Shown piece after piece: positions 54,836 to 63,422 of a stretch of 64,000 nucleotides of DNA. This DNA comes from Agromyces aurantiacus (GTDB lineage Bacteria > Actinomycetota > Actinomycetes > Actinomycetales > Microbacteriaceae), in the NCBI RefSeq assembly GCF_016907355.1, contig NZ_JAFBBW010000001.1, forward strand, positions 2,356,001 through 2,420,000, in the 5' to 3' direction. Numbering within the stretch: position 1 is the stretch's first letter; every line of letters begins with the position of its first letter. Below the pieces are notes generated by a model that was not told the DNA's origin, did no database searches, and saw only the letters and a program-made list of their open reading frames with translations. The translations under genes were made by a program, and so were the position numbers.

Positions 54836-55860
54836 GCACCGCCGCGACCGAACGCGCAGCGGATGCCGCGGCATCCGCCCCGCAGCCCCTGACCATGGCC
54901 GGCGCGCTCAACGCCGCGCTCCGCGACGCGATGGAGGCCGACGACCGCGTCGTCGTCTACGGCGAGGACGTCGGGCCGCTCGGCGGCGTCTTCCGCGTCA
55001 CCGACGGCCTGCAGGCCCGGTTCGGCGACGAGCGCGTCTGGGACTCGCCGCTCGCCGAGTCCGGCATCGTCGGCACGGCCGTCGGCATGGCCATGTACGG
55101 CCTCCGGCCCGTCGTCGAGATGCAGTTCGACGCGTTCAGCTACCCGGCCTTCGAGCAGATCGTCTCGCACGTCGCCAAGATGCGGAACCGCACGAAGGGC
55201 CACGTCAGCCTTCCGATGGTGATCCGCATCCCGTGCGCGGGCGCCATCGGGGGCGTCGAGCACCACTCCGACTCCTCGGAGGCGTACTGGGCCGCGACAC
55301 CCGGCCTCACCGTGGTCATGCCGTCCAACCCGGCCGACGCGTACTCGATGCTGCGCGAGGCGATCGAGAGCGACGACCCGGTCGTGTTCATGGAGCCCAA
55401 GAGCCGCTACTGGTCGAAGGCGACCCTCGAGCTGCCCGTGCGGACGGAGCCGATGGACCGGGCGCAGGTCGTCCGCGAGGGGTCGGATGTCACGCTCATC
55501 GGCTACGGCCCGACCGTGCGCACCGCGCTCGACGCGGCTGCCGCGGCCGAGGCCGAGGGGCTCTCGATCGAGGTGGTCGACCTGCGGAGCCTCTCGCCGT
55601 TCGACGACGAGACGGTCGGCGCGTCGGTGCGCAAGACGTCGCGCGCCGCCGTCATCCACGAGGCCGCCCAGTTCGGCGGCTACGGCGCCGAGGTCGCGGC
55701 ACGACTGACCGAGCGGAACTTCTTCCACCTCGCCGCGCCGATCCTGCGCATCACCGGATGGGACATCCCGTACCCCTCGCCCAAGCTCGAGGAGCACCAC
55801 CTGCCGACGCCCGATCGCGTGCTCGACGCGCTCGCCTCGTGGGAATGGGACCTGGCATGA
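54832..55860 (+). CDS. bkdB: branched-chain 2-oxoacid dehydrogenase E1 component, beta subunit
   Basis: A 342-aa transketolase-like subunit. ALNAALRDAMEADDRVVVYGEDVGPLGGVFRVTDGLQARFG (with the catalytic Glu in GEDVG), SPLAESGIVGTAVGMAMYGLRPVVEMQF and VIRIPCAGAIGGVEHHSDSSEAYW are typical. The C-domain VTLIGYGPTVRTALDA binds E1-alpha and E2. Forms the alpha2beta2 E1 tetramer with the preceding gene. ATGA overlaps on both sides fix the start and stop. Confidence 0.93.
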   Translation: MSTAATERAADAAASAPQPLTMAGALNAALRDAMEADDRVVVYGEDVGPLGGVFRVTDGLQARFGDERVWDSPLAESGIVGTAVGMAMYGLRPVVEMQFDAFSYPAFEQIVSHVAKMRNRTKGHVSLPMVIRIPCAGAIGGVEHHSDSSEAYWAATPGLTVVMPSNPADAYSMLREAIESDDPVVFMEPKSRYWSKATLELPVRTEPMDRAQVVREGSDVTLIGYGPTVRTALDAAAAAEAEGLSIEVVDLRSLSPFDDETVGASVRKTSRAAVIHEAAQFGGYGAEVAARLTERNFFHLAAPILRITGWDIPYPSPKLEEHHLPTPDRVLDALASWEWDLA

Positions 55861-57392
55861 GCGCGCGCGAGTTCATCCTGCCCGACCTCGGCGAGGGCCT
55901 GACCGAGGCCGAGGTCGTCGCGTGGCTCGTCCAGCCCGGCGACGAGGTCGCGATCGACCAGCCCGTCGTCGAGCTCGAGTCGGCCAAGTCGGTCGTGCAA
56001 CTGCCGACGCCGTTCGCCGGCGTCGTGGAGTCGCTTGGCGGCGACGTCGGCCAGGTGCTCCACGCCGGCGACGTGCTCATGCGGCTCACTCCGGTCGGCG
56101 CGGCCGCGGGATCGCCCGCCGAAGCACCGTCCGCGGCCGACGCGGAGGTGCGCGCAGACCGCGCTGGCGCGCCCGCGTCCGCGTCCGCGCCGGTCGCCGC
56201 CGAGCCCGGCGTCGCCGTGCCGACCGAGGCCGCCTCCGAGGAGTCGGGCGCCGTGCTCATCGGCTACGGCACCCGGACCAGCGCCGCGACCGCGCGGTCG
56301 TCGACGGCGCCGTCGCGATTCGGCGCCCGGCGTGCCGGTGCGGGCGCGGCGACCGAACGCGCCGCCTCCCCCGCTGCGCCCGCCGAACCGCCGGCTGCGC
56401 GACCCGAACCTGCCGCGGCCGCGACCGAGGATCCGCGCGACGCGCTCGACCACGACCGGCACTCCCCCGTCGTCTCCCCGATCGTCCGCAGGCTTGCGCG
56501 CGAGCACGGCTTCGACGCATCCGAGTTGCTCGGCTCGGGTGCCGACGGACTCGTCACGCGCGCGGACGTCGAGGCGTTCATCAGCGAGCTCGACGCGGCA
56601 CGCGCCGGCACGCACACCGGCGTCACCGCCGCGCACGCGGGCGCCGCGCCATCCGTCAGCCCGCCCGCCGCCGCACGGCCCGCGGCATCACCGGTCGCCA
56701 AGGGCGAGCACCGCGTCCCCCTCGACCGCACCGGCCGCGCGGCCGCCGCGCACTTCACGCGGTCGCGCCGGGAGATCCCCGAGGCGACCGTGTGGATGGA
56801 CGTCGACGCGACCGGGCTGCTGGCCGCGCGCCGTCAGCTGCAGGAGGCCACGGGCGAGCGCTTCGGCCTGACCGCGCTCGTCGCGCGATTCGTCGTCGCC
56901 GCCCTCACGCGCCACCCGTCGCTCAATGCGAGCTTCGACGCCGAGCGCGACGAGCTCGTCATGCACTCGGCGATCAACCTCGGGCTCGCCGCGCAGACCC
57001 CGCGCGGGCTGCTCGTGCCGGTCGTGCACGGCGCCGAGCGGATGTCGCTGCGCGAGCTGCGCGACGCGGTGCAGGCGCGCACCGAGCAGGCCGGCTCCGG
57101 CGCGTTCCCGCCGGACGCGCTCGCGGGCGGCACGTTCACGTTCAACAACTACGGCACCCTGGGCGTGGACGGATCGGCCGCCATCATCAACCACCCCGAG
57201 GCCGCGATGCTCGGCATCGGGCGGCTGCTCGAGCGACCGTGGGTCGTCGACGGGCAGCTCGCGGTGCGCACGGTCACCGAGCTGACCCTCTCGTTCGACC
57301 ACCGAGTCTGCGACGGCGCCGAGGCTGCGGCGTTCCTGACCGACGTCGCGCGCTGCATCGAGCATCCGATCTCGCTGCTCGCGGACCTCTGA
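55857..57392 (+). CDS. bkdC: dihydrolipoamide acyltransferase (E2) of the 2-oxoacid dehydrogenase complex
   Basis: A 511-aa E2 core protein. Residues 1-80 are the lipoyl domain with the lipoylated Lys in ELESAKSVVQLPTPFAG. A long Ala/Pro linker (about 80-195) precedes a peripheral-subunit-binding domain (VVSPIVRRLAREHGFDASELLGSGADGLVTRADVEAFI). After a second linker comes the catalytic domain, with the acyltransferase motif SFDHRVCDGAEAAAFL (His and Asp). No E3 gene follows, so dihydrolipoamide dehydrogenase is encoded elsewhere. A terminator follows at 57430-57462. Confidence 0.93.
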   Translation: MSAREFILPDLGEGLTEAEVVAWLVQPGDEVAIDQPVVELESAKSVVQLPTPFAGVVESLGGDVGQVLHAGDVLMRLTPVGAAAGSPAEAPSAADAEVRADRAGAPASASAPVAAEPGVAVPTEAASEESGAVLIGYGTRTSAATARSSTAPSRFGARRAGAGAATERAASPAAPAEPPAARPEPAAAATEDPRDALDHDRHSPVVSPIVRRLAREHGFDASELLGSGADGLVTRADVEAFISELDAARAGTHTGVTAAHAGAAPSVSPPAAARPAASPVAKGEHRVPLDRTGRAAAAHFTRSRREIPEATVWMDVDATGLLAARRQLQEATGERFGLTALVARFVVAALTRHPSLNASFDAERDELVMHSAINLGLAAQTPRGLLVPVVHGAERMSLRELRDAVQARTEQAGSGAFPPDALAGGTFTFNNYGTLGVDGSAAIINHPEAAMLGIGRLLERPWVVDGQLAVRTVTELTLSFDHRVCDGAEAAAFLTDVARCIEHPISLLADL

Positions 57393-57429
57393 CGGCTCGC
57401 GGGCCGCTGGGCTCCGGCCCTCGGAACGA

Positions 57430-57462
57430 CCGAGGCGCACCCCACGACGGGGTGCGCCTCGG
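57430..57462. terminator. bidirectional terminator between bkdC and the next gene
   Basis: A perfect 14-bp stem (57430-57443 with 57449-57462) with loop ACGAC sits between two converging genes. Being perfect on both strands, it can end both transcripts. Confidence 0.85.
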
Positions 57463-57484
57463 CCGTGTCCGGGCTCCAGCCGGA

Positions 57485-58000
57485 TCAGAAGAAGTCGTCG
57501 GGCGTGCCCGCGGCGCGCTCGACATCGCGCGTCTCGATGCGTGCGGCGGCGAGCTTGGCCACCGCCACGCGGAGGCCGGATTCCATCTGCGCGGCCCAGG
57601 CGTCGGACTCGCGCGCGGTCGTCTCCGCGGCGCGGGCGCGGGCTTCGGCGGCGTCGGCGGCGCGACGCGCGTCGGCCACCTGGCGCAGCGCGAGCGAGAT
57701 GCCGTAGTAGGCCGCGACCATCGTCGCGATGGGCGCCGCGACGACCGCGAGGGCACTCACGCCGGCGCCGTTGGGGGTGAAGGCGACGACGAGTGCGAAG
57801 GCGAGGAACAGCGCCGCGATCGCGACGATGACCACGAGCATGAAGCGGAGGTCGCGGCTCCAGGCGGTCGAGCGGCGGGCCGACGACTCGGCCGCCGGTT
57901 CGGTTGAGGCGGGCTCGGGCGGGGCGGCGAACACGGCCGTGTCGCCGTACGCGGCGGAGCCGAGCGTCGGATCGGAGGTTCGGGAGGTCGTATCGCTCAT
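57485..58000 (-). CDS. hypothetical membrane protein with C-terminal coiled coil
   Basis: A 171-aa protein of no family I recognise. The N-terminal 45 residues are disordered and Ala/Ser/Pro-rich. Two spans follow (FMLVVIVAIAALFLAFALVVAF, ALAVVAAPIATMVAAYYGISLAL). After them an Ala/Arg/Glu heptad-rich segment (RQVADARRAADAAEARARAAETTARESDAW) is predicted to be a coiled coil. It ends in DDFF. A strong sigma-70-type promoter lies upstream (58034-58062), and AAGGGA before the ATG is a ribosome site. Confidence 0.75.
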   Translation of the reverse strand: MSDTTSRTSDPTLGSAAYGDTAVFAAPPEPASTEPAAESSARRSTAWSRDLRFMLVVIVAIAALFLAFALVVAFTPNGAGVSALAVVAAPIATMVAAYYGISLALRQVADARRAADAAEARARAAETTARESDAWAAQMESGLRVAVAKLAAARIETRDVERAAGTPDDFF

Positions 58001-58033
58001 GTCGCGGATCCCTTGCGTTCGGAACGTCCCCTC

Positions 58034-58062
58034 ATTCTGTGCCGCGTTCGGGGGGCGGTCAA
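58034..58062 (-). promoter_or_regulatory. near-consensus housekeeping promoter
   Basis: On the minus strand TTGACC (58062-58057), a 17-nt spacer and CAGAAT (58039-58034). It is one of the closest matches in the window to a standard -35/-10 pair, and it drives the membrane coiled-coil gene with a leader of about 27 nt. Confidence 0.7.
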
Positions 58063-58143
58063 GGAAGCGCGCCGTCGGCGTGCGCCGCGCAGGCCTGTCT
58101 CCGTCCGGGCCCCCGCGGCGCCGGCCGAGCCCCGCGACGACGA

Positions 58144-58165
58144 TGTCGGTGGGTCCTGAGATGCT
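58144..58165 (+). promoter_or_regulatory. PafBC/RecA-NDp-like promoter of the 71-aa gene
   Basis: TGTCGGTG at 58144-58151 is a full match to TGTCRGTG. Eight nucleotides later comes GATGCT at 58160-58165, and ATG 58172 follows after 6 nt. The -10 has G in place of the first T but keeps A and the final T. Confidence 0.55.
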
Positions 58166-58171
58166 CTCAGT

Positions 58172-58387
58172 ATGGAACCCGTCGAACTCAAGCAGACCCG
58201 GGAGCTCGCCGTCGGCGACACGCTGGTCAGCGCGACCGGCGGCGTCTACGAGATCACGAAGCTGACCCGCATCGGCCGTGGCATTCGCGTGCAGTACACG
58301 ACGCCCGAAGGCCGTTCGGGCCGGTTCACCGCGGCGCCCGATGCCGTCACGCGCGTGCGACCCGCCGGCTCGCTGCACGCGGCGTAG
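58172..58387 (+). CDS. small hypothetical protein, possible SH3-like barrel
   Basis: A 71-aa protein of unknown family. The sequence alternates short strands (LAVGDTLVSATGGVYEITKLTRIGRG, IRVQYTTPEGRSGRFTA), suggesting a compact SH3/Tudor-like beta barrel. Lacks membrane spans and Cys. Its promoter (58144-58165) is the best match in the window to the LexA-independent damage motif, so it may be damage-inducible. Start ATG is fixed by the leaderless spacing. A terminator at 58438-58466 follows. Confidence 0.7.
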   Translation: MEPVELKQTRELAVGDTLVSATGGVYEITKLTRIGRGIRVQYTTPEGRSGRFTAAPDAVTRVRPAGSLHAA

Positions 58388-58437
58388 CGCCGAGCCCGTC
58401 TCGACCGCCGCTCGGCCGGACCGCTCCGGAAACGACC

Positions 58438-58466
58438 GAACGCGATGCTCGATGAGCATCGCGTTC
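58438..58466. terminator. bidirectional terminator between the 71-aa gene and tRNA-Ala
   Basis: A perfect 13-bp stem (58438-58450 with 58454-58466) with a 3-nt loop GAT. On the plus strand it is followed by TCTCGTG. It lies 10 nt beyond the tRNA 3' end on the minus strand, so it probably ends both units. Confidence 0.8.
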
Positions 58467-58476
58467 TCTCGTGAAA

Positions 58477-58552
58477 TGGTGGATCTGAGGGGACTCGAAC
58501 CCCTGACCCCCTGCATGCCATGCAGGTGCGCTACCAGCTGCGCCACAGACCC
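58477..58552 (-). tRNA. tRNA-Ala (anticodon GGC)
   Basis: On the minus strand the acceptor GGGTCTG pairs with CAGATCC, the D-arm GCGC-AGCTGGTA-GCGC is normal, and the anticodon stem CCTGC/GCAGG encloses ATGGCAT (anticodon GGC). The T-arm GGGG-TTCGAGT-CCCC is complete. The 3' CCA is encoded (58479-58477), unlike in the tRNA-Leu of this window. Confidence 0.97.
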
Positions 58553-58630
58553 GTTTCGGGATGCCGCCCCGCTCGGGGCAACGGATTCAGCCTACACCAG
58601 CCCCCGGCTCGAAATGAAATCGAGGCGGCC

Positions 58631-59038
58631 TCACGCGGAGGCCCCGCCGGCGGGCGCGGTGGACGACCCGTCGCGCTCGATGAGCGGCGCAACGGGGATC
58701 GACGGGCAGTCCCGCCAGAGCCGCTCGAGGCCGTAGTACATGCGCTCTTCGCGGTGGAAGACGTGCACGACGAGGTCGCCGAAGTCGAGCAGGGCCCAGC
58801 GGCCCGCGTCGCGACCCTCGCGGCGCATGACCTCCTGGCCGGCGTCGCGGACCGACTCGACGACCGCATCGGCGATCGCGACGACGTTGCGCTCGCTGTT
58901 GCCGCTGACCAGCAGAAAGACGTCGGTGAACGGCAGCGGTTCCGACACGTCCAGCGCGACCAGGTCCTCGCCCCCCTTGGCATCGGCGGCGCGTGCGGCG
59001 ACGGCGAGCAGGCGGTGTGCGTGGTCGGATGCGGTCAT
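58631..59038 (-). CDS. rsfS: ribosome silencing factor RsfS
   Basis: A 135-aa protein (YbeB/DUF143 family) that binds L14 of the large subunit and blocks subunit joining in starvation. KGGEDLVALDVSEPLPFTDVFLLVSGNSERNVVAIADAVVE and ALLDFGDLVVHVFHREERMYYGLERLW are conserved throughout. The last 20 residues are a Ser/Ala/Pro tail. It stands 31 bp after the Pro-rich membrane protein gene, in the nadD-rsfS cluster typical of bacteria. Confidence 0.95.
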   Translation of the reverse strand: MTASDHAHRLLAVAARAADAKGGEDLVALDVSEPLPFTDVFLLVSGNSERNVVAIADAVVESVRDAGQEVMRREGRDAGRWALLDFGDLVVHVFHREERMYYGLERLWRDCPSIPVAPLIERDGSSTAPAGGASA

Positions 59039-59069
59039 GTCCTCGACTTCCTGGATACGGTCACGACGA

Positions 59070-60383
59070 TCAGAACAGGCCCGCGACCGCGCCGACGACG
59101 AGTGTGGCGACGACGCCGAGCGCGAGCACGCCCGCGGTCACGGCCAGGACGAGCGGCACGTTCATGCCCTCCTTCGAGGGCGGCGCCATCATGGCCTTGC
59201 TCGGACCCTGGGTGCTGATCGCGCGGGTCGCCGCGATGGGCGCGACCCCGGGGCCGGCGACATCCTCGACATTGCTGTCGAAGAGGCGGTCGACCTCGCT
59301 CGAGTCGATCTGGCTCGGGTGCACCCCCGTGGAGCCGTAGCTGCGCGGCAGGTCGATCGACCCCGTGACGATGATCTCGCCGCTGGGCGCCAGCGGCGTG
59401 CCCAGCGCGCCCTGGTCGGGCAGCGTCGGCAGGATCAGCGCGTTCGTGGTCGTCGGCACGCCGCGCGGCGACCCGCCCCGCGAGAGCAGTTGGTCGTAGG
59501 GCTCGACCCGCTCGTCGGGCAGGTTGAGCTGCGACGTCCAGTGGCCGACCGGCTTCGGCGCGGCGACCGGCTCGTCGAGTCCGGCGTCGACGGTCGTGTG
59601 CGGCGCGGCGGCACGACCGGGCGCCGGCTGGTGCGGATGGCGCGTCGGCGCCTGGGGTGCCGGGCCGCGACCGCCCTGGCCCGCCTGCGGCGGTCGCTGC
59701 GGCTGCGGCGGACCGGGCCCGCGCTGCGGGGCGGGGGCCGGTCGCTGGGGCGCGATCTCGTCGACCTCGTCGACGTCGGCGAACCCGTCGCCGGAGTGCG
59801 ACTCGAGCATCGCGCGGAGCTCGCGGCGCGTGAGCGTCCGCTCGGGCGTGGTCTGCTGCGGCGGCGCGCTGCGAGGCCGCCCCTGCGGCGGACGGGGCGC
59901 TCCGCCCTGCGGCCGCTGCGGGCCCGTGGCGCGCGGATCGGCCTGCGGAACGGGCATGGCACCCGAGGTGGTCGCGTCGCGCGGCCGGGGCGGCGTGGAC
60001 TGCGGGTACTGCGGCGGCGGTGCACCCTGCGGCCCGCGCGACGGCGCGTCGGACCACGCCTGGGGCGGGCGGCCGGGCGCCTGGGGTGCGGGCCGCGACT
60101 CGGCCGGCCGCTGCGGCGGAACTCCGGCCGGCGCGCCCGAGGGCACACCGCGCGCGGGCGCGCCGTACCCGCCGCCCTGCGGACCGGCGGGCTGCGGGAC
60201 GCGCTGCTGCTGCGGATACGGCTGCTGCGCCGGATAGGACGGCGGCGCGGCGGGCTGCTGGGCCGGGGCGGGCGCCGCGGCATCCGGATGCTGGGCCGCC
60301 GCGGCAGCCTGCTGCTGCTCGCGCAGCCGCTCGAGCTCGCGAATCTCGCGGCGCGTGAGCTGCGGTTCCTGCGACGACGTCAT
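59070..60383 (-). CDS. Pro/Gln-rich single-span membrane protein between nadD and rsfS
   Basis: A 437-aa protein. Residues about 1-330 are low-complexity Pro/Gln/Ala-rich and mostly disordered. A single membrane helix is near the C-terminus ([30 protein letters not shown]), which would leave the long N-terminal part in the cytoplasm. A short basic motif is duplicated: LTRREIR at 9-15 and LTRRELR at 184-190. Function unknown. Its ATG overlaps the nadD stop (60380-60383), so expression is tied to NAD synthesis genes. Relatives occur at this locus in other Microbacteriaceae, by recollection. Confidence 0.75.
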   Translation of the reverse strand: MTSSQEPQLTRREIRELERLREQQQAAAAAQHPDAAAPAPAQQPAAPPSYPAQQPYPQQQRVPQPAGPQGGGYGAPARGVPSGAPAGVPPQRPAESRPAPQAPGRPPQAWSDAPSRGPQGAPPPQYPQSTPPRPRDATTSGAMPVPQADPRATGPQRPQGGAPRPPQGRPRSAPPQQTTPERTLTRRELRAMLESHSGDGFADVDEVDEIAPQRPAPAPQRGPGPPQPQRPPQAGQGGRGPAPQAPTRHPHQPAPGRAAAPHTTVDAGLDEPVAAPKPVGHWTSQLNLPDERVEPYDQLLSRGGSPRGVPTTTNALILPTLPDQGALGTPLAPSGEIIVTGSIDLPRSYGSTGVHPSQIDSSEVDRLFDSNVEDVAGPGVAPIAATRAISTQGPSKAMMAPPSKEGMNVPLVLAVTAGVLALGVVATLVVGAVAGLF

Positions 60384-60979
60384 TCGACACTCCGGTAGAG
60401 GTGGTGCTTGGAGATGTACTGGACGACCCCGTCAGGCACCAGGTACCACACCGGGAAGCCCCGGTGCACTCGGCTCCGGCAGTCCGTCGACGAGATCGCC
60501 AGCGCCGGAACCTCCAGCAAGCTTACGTCCTGCTCAGGCAGACCCGAAACGGACAGCACGTGTCCCGGTCGACTCACAGCCACGAAGTGCGCGAGCGACC
60601 AGAGCTCCTCGACGTCCTTCCAGGAGAGGATCTGCGCGATCGCATCGGCACCCGAGATGAAGAACAGGTCTGCGTCGGGGCGCTCGGCCCGGATGTCGCG
60701 CAGGGTGTCGATCGTGTACGTGGGCTTCTCGCGGTCGATGTCGACGCGGCTGACCGTGAAGCGCGGATTCGACGCCGTCGCGATGACGGTCATCAGGTAC
60801 CGGTGCTCGGCCGGCGTCACGACCTCTTTGTAGTACGGCCGGCCGGTCGGCACGAAGACGACCTCGTCGAGCGCGAACGACTGCGCCACCTCGCTGGCCG
60901 CGACGAGGTGCCCGTGGTGGATGGGGTCGAACGTGCCGCCCATCACGCCGATGCGTGGCCGGCGCGTCTCGGTGGTCAC
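60380..60979 (-). CDS. nadD: nicotinate-nucleotide adenylyltransferase
   Basis: A 199-aa nucleotidyltransferase making deamido-[28 protein letters not shown] is the ATP-binding GxFxxxHxGH motif, and the second [28 protein letters not shown] motif (SSTxxR) is present. Start GTG 60979 has GAGG 6 nt upstream, and puts the catalytic motif 10 residues in. An open stretch further upstream overlaps the preceding gene and is not used. Followed by the overlapping Pro-rich membrane protein. Confidence 0.94.
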   Translation of the reverse strand: MTTETRRPRIGVMGGTFDPIHHGHLVAASEVAQSFALDEVVFVPTGRPYYKEVVTPAEHRYLMTVIATASNPRFTVSRVDIDREKPTYTIDTLRDIRAERPDADLFFISGADAIAQILSWKDVEELWSLAHFVAVSRPGHVLSVSGLPEQDVSLLEVPALAISSTDCRSRVHRGFPVWYLVPDGVVQYISKHHLYRSVE

Positions 60980-60995
60980 GACCGCCTCGGCCGCC

Positions 60996-61217
60996 TCAGT
61001 GACCGCCGGGCTCCGCTCCGGCGTGGCGGGCCGCGTAGGCCTCGGCCTTGGCGCGGTGGCGGTTCGCGACATCACGGTACGAGAAGGCGACGGCGCCGAG
61101 CACGAAGAAGATGACGATCGCGATGACGCCGTACATGATCGGCTCCATCGGGAGCTCCCTCGCGTGCACGGTCTCGGTCATCACCGTGCTCGTCAGCACT
61201 GCGGTCGCCAGGCTCAT
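60996..61217 (-). CDS. small membrane protein, DUF-type
   Basis: A 73-aa protein with one clear span ([21 protein letters not shown]) followed by the conserved-looking [20 protein letters not shown]. The cytoplasmic end is His/Gly-rich. Function unknown. AAGGAG lies 7-9 nt before ATG 61217, one of the best ribosome sites in the window, so I choose that start over ATG 61181 or 61148. Lies 16 bp before nadD and 71 bp after proA. Confidence 0.72.
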   Translation of the reverse strand: MSLATAVLTSTVMTETVHARELPMEPIMYGVIAIVIFFVLGAVAFSYRDVANRHRAKAEAYAARHAGAEPGGH

Positions 61218-61288
61218 TCGCCGCTCCTTCAGGTCTCGCGGGGGGTAACGCTCACGACAGTCTAGCGGGACGCGGATGTCGGGTCGCG

Positions 61289-62584
61289 TCAGGCTCGCAC
61301 GTGCCCCGCGCCGCGCACGATCCACTTCGTGCTGGTGAGCTCGGGCAGGCCCATGGGCCCACGTGCGTGCAGCTTCTGCGTCGAGATGCCGACCTCGGCG
61401 CCGAAGCCGAACTCGGCGCCGTCGGTGAAGCGCGTGGACGCGTTGACCATGACCGCGGCCGCGTCGACCTCCTCGAGGAAGCGGTCGGCGTTGCCGAGGT
61501 CGTTCGTCACGATCGACTCGGTGTGCTTGGTCGAGTAGCGGCGGATGTGGGCGAGCGCGTCGTCGAGCGAGTCGACGATGCCGACCGACAGGTCGAGGCT
61601 CATGTGCTCGGTCGCCCAGTCCTCGTCGGTCGTCGGCACGGCCGCCGGATGGAGCGCGCGCACGCGCTCGTCGCCGTGGACCGTGACCCCGGATGCCTCG
61701 AGGCGCGCGAGCACCGGCGGCAGCAGCCGCTCCGCGGCGTCGGCGTGCACGAGCAGCGTCTCGAGCGCGTTGCACACGCTCGGACGCTGCACCTTCGCGT
61801 TGTGAACGAGGTCGACCGACCAGTCCTCGCGGGCGCTCGCATCGAGGAACATGTGCACGACTCCCGCACCGGTCTCGATCACCGGGACGGTGGCCTCGTC
61901 GACGACGGCCCGGATGAGCGCCGCGCTCCCCCGCGGGATGAGCACGTCGACGTGGTCGCGCGCCCGCATGAGGTGGCGGGCGCCCTCGCGGCCGAAGTCG
62001 TCGACGGTCTGCACGGCCTCGCCGGGAAGCCCGGCAGCGGCGATGGCCTCGCGGAGCACGTCCACGAGCACGGCATTGGTGCGCTCGGCGGCCGAACCGC
62101 CGCGCAGCGCGACCGCGTTGCCGCTCTTCAGGGCGAGCGCGGCGATGTCGACCGTCACGTTCGGGCGGGCCTCGTAGATGGCGCCGACCACGCCGAGCGG
62201 CACGCGCACCTGCTCGATGCGCACGCCGTTGGGCAGCGTGCGCCCACTGACGGTCTCGCCGACGGGGTCGGTGAGCGCGACGACGTCGAGCACGGCGTCG
62301 GCGATCGCGCCGATGCGCCGCTCGTCGAGCGTGAGCCGGTCGAGCAGGCCCGTGCCGAGGCCCGACTCGCGGCCGGCCTCGAGGTCGAGCCGGTTGGCGG
62401 CCACGATGTCGTCGACGCGCGCCCTGAGGCGGTCGCTGATCGCCTGCAGCGCGGCATCCTTCTCGGCGGTCGTCGCGCGCGCGAGGCGGCGCGAGGCCTC
62501 CTTCGCGGCGGCGAGGCGCTCGTCGAGGACGGTCGCGAGGTCGCTCGCGAGATCGGCGGCAGGATCGGTGCGCACGTCGGTCAT
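61289..62584 (-). CDS. proA: glutamate-5-semialdehyde dehydrogenase (gamma-glutamyl phosphate reductase)
   Basis: A 431-aa aldehyde-dehydrogenase-fold enzyme, second step of proline synthesis. [43 protein letters not shown] is the NADP site. The catalytic Cys is in [19 protein letters not shown]. The C-terminal [39 protein letters not shown] is the ProA signature. TAGGCT (complement of 62592-62597) lies 7 nt before ATG 62584, so proA has its own leaderless promoter, apart from proB 46 bp upstream. Confidence 0.96.
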   Translation of the reverse strand: MTDVRTDPAADLASDLATVLDERLAAAKEASRRLARATTAEKDAALQAISDRLRARVDDIVAANRLDLEAGRESGLGTGLLDRLTLDERRIGAIADAVLDVVALTDPVGETVSGRTLPNGVRIEQVRVPLGVVGAIYEARPNVTVDIAALALKSGNAVALRGGSAAERTNAVLVDVLREAIAAAGLPGEAVQTVDDFGREGARHLMRARDHVDVLIPRGSAALIRAVVDEATVPVIETGAGVVHMFLDASAREDWSVDLVHNAKVQRPSVCNALETLLVHADAAERLLPPVLARLEASGVTVHGDERVRALHPAAVPTTDEDWATEHMSLDLSVGIVDSLDDALAHIRRYSTKHTESIVTNDLGNADRFLEEVDAAAVMVNASTRFTDGAEFGFGAEVGISTQKLHARGPMGLPELTSTKWIVRGAGHVRA

Positions 62585-62630
62585 ACTGCCAAGCCTAGTT
62601 CGCCGGGGCGGATGCCCGGCCTCTGTGACG

Positions 62631-63422
62631 TCAGCTCGCGGCGGGCTCGAACCACGTGCCGATGGGTTCGCCGGCCAGTGCCTCGGCGACGAGCGAGGTC
62701 GCCGTGATGAGCACGCCCGCACCGGATGCCGCGGCGATGCGCGCGGCAGAGACCTTCGTCTCGGCGCCGCCCGTGCCGACCCCGGCCCGGCCGATCGAGC
62801 CGATCTCGACGCCGGCCAGCTCGTCGCCGAACGGCACGTGCACGATGCGCTCGGCACCCTCGAGGTGCGGCGGCCGCGTGTAGAGCGCGTCGACGTCGGA
62901 GAGCAGCACGAGCAACTCGGCATCGACGAGCTCGGCGACCATGGCCGCGAGCCGGTCGTTGTCGCCGAAGCGGATCTCGTGGGTCGCGACCGTGTCGTTC
63001 TCGTTGACGATGGGCAGGATCCGCAGGCCGAGCAGTCGCTCCATGGCGCGCTGCGCGTTCAGCCGGTGCGTCTCGTTCTCGAGGTCGCCCGCCGTGAGCA
63101 GCACTTGCCCCGCGACGATGCCGTAGCGGCGCAGCGAGTCCTGGTAGCGGTAGATGAGCACGTTCTGCCCGACCGAGGCCGCCGCCTGCTGGGTCGCGAG
63201 GTCGTCGGGCCGGGCGTCGAGCCTGAGGAACGGCATGCCCGTCGCGATCGCGCCCGACGAGACGAGGACCACTTCGGCGCCCCGGGCGTGCGCCGCGGCG
63301 AGGGCATCGACCAAGGGCTCGATCTGGCCGGCGTTCTCGCCCGAGATCGACGACGAGCCGACCTTGACGACGATGCGCTTCGCCGACGCGACGCCCTCGC
63401 GCGTCAGCGGGCGACGCGTCAT
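62631..63422 (-). CDS. proB: glutamate 5-kinase
   Basis: A 263-aa amino-acid kinase, first step of proline synthesis. [37 protein letters not shown] and [45 protein letters not shown] are the family cores, with [19 protein letters not shown]. It ends after the kinase domain, so the PUA domain of E. coli ProB is absent, and feedback behaviour may differ. Its ATG overlaps the Obg stop (63419-63422), tying it to obg. Confidence 0.95.
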   Translation of the reverse strand: MTRRPLTREGVASAKRIVVKVGSSSISGENAGQIEPLVDALAAAHARGAEVVLVSSGAIATGMPFLRLDARPDDLATQQAAASVGQNVLIYRYQDSLRRYGIVAGQVLLTAGDLENETHRLNAQRAMERLLGLRILPIVNENDTVATHEIRFGDNDRLAAMVAELVDAELLVLLSDVDALYTRPPHLEGAERIVHVPFGDELAGVEIGSIGRAGVGTGGAETKVSAARIAAASGAGVLITATSLVAEALAGEPIGTWFEPAAS

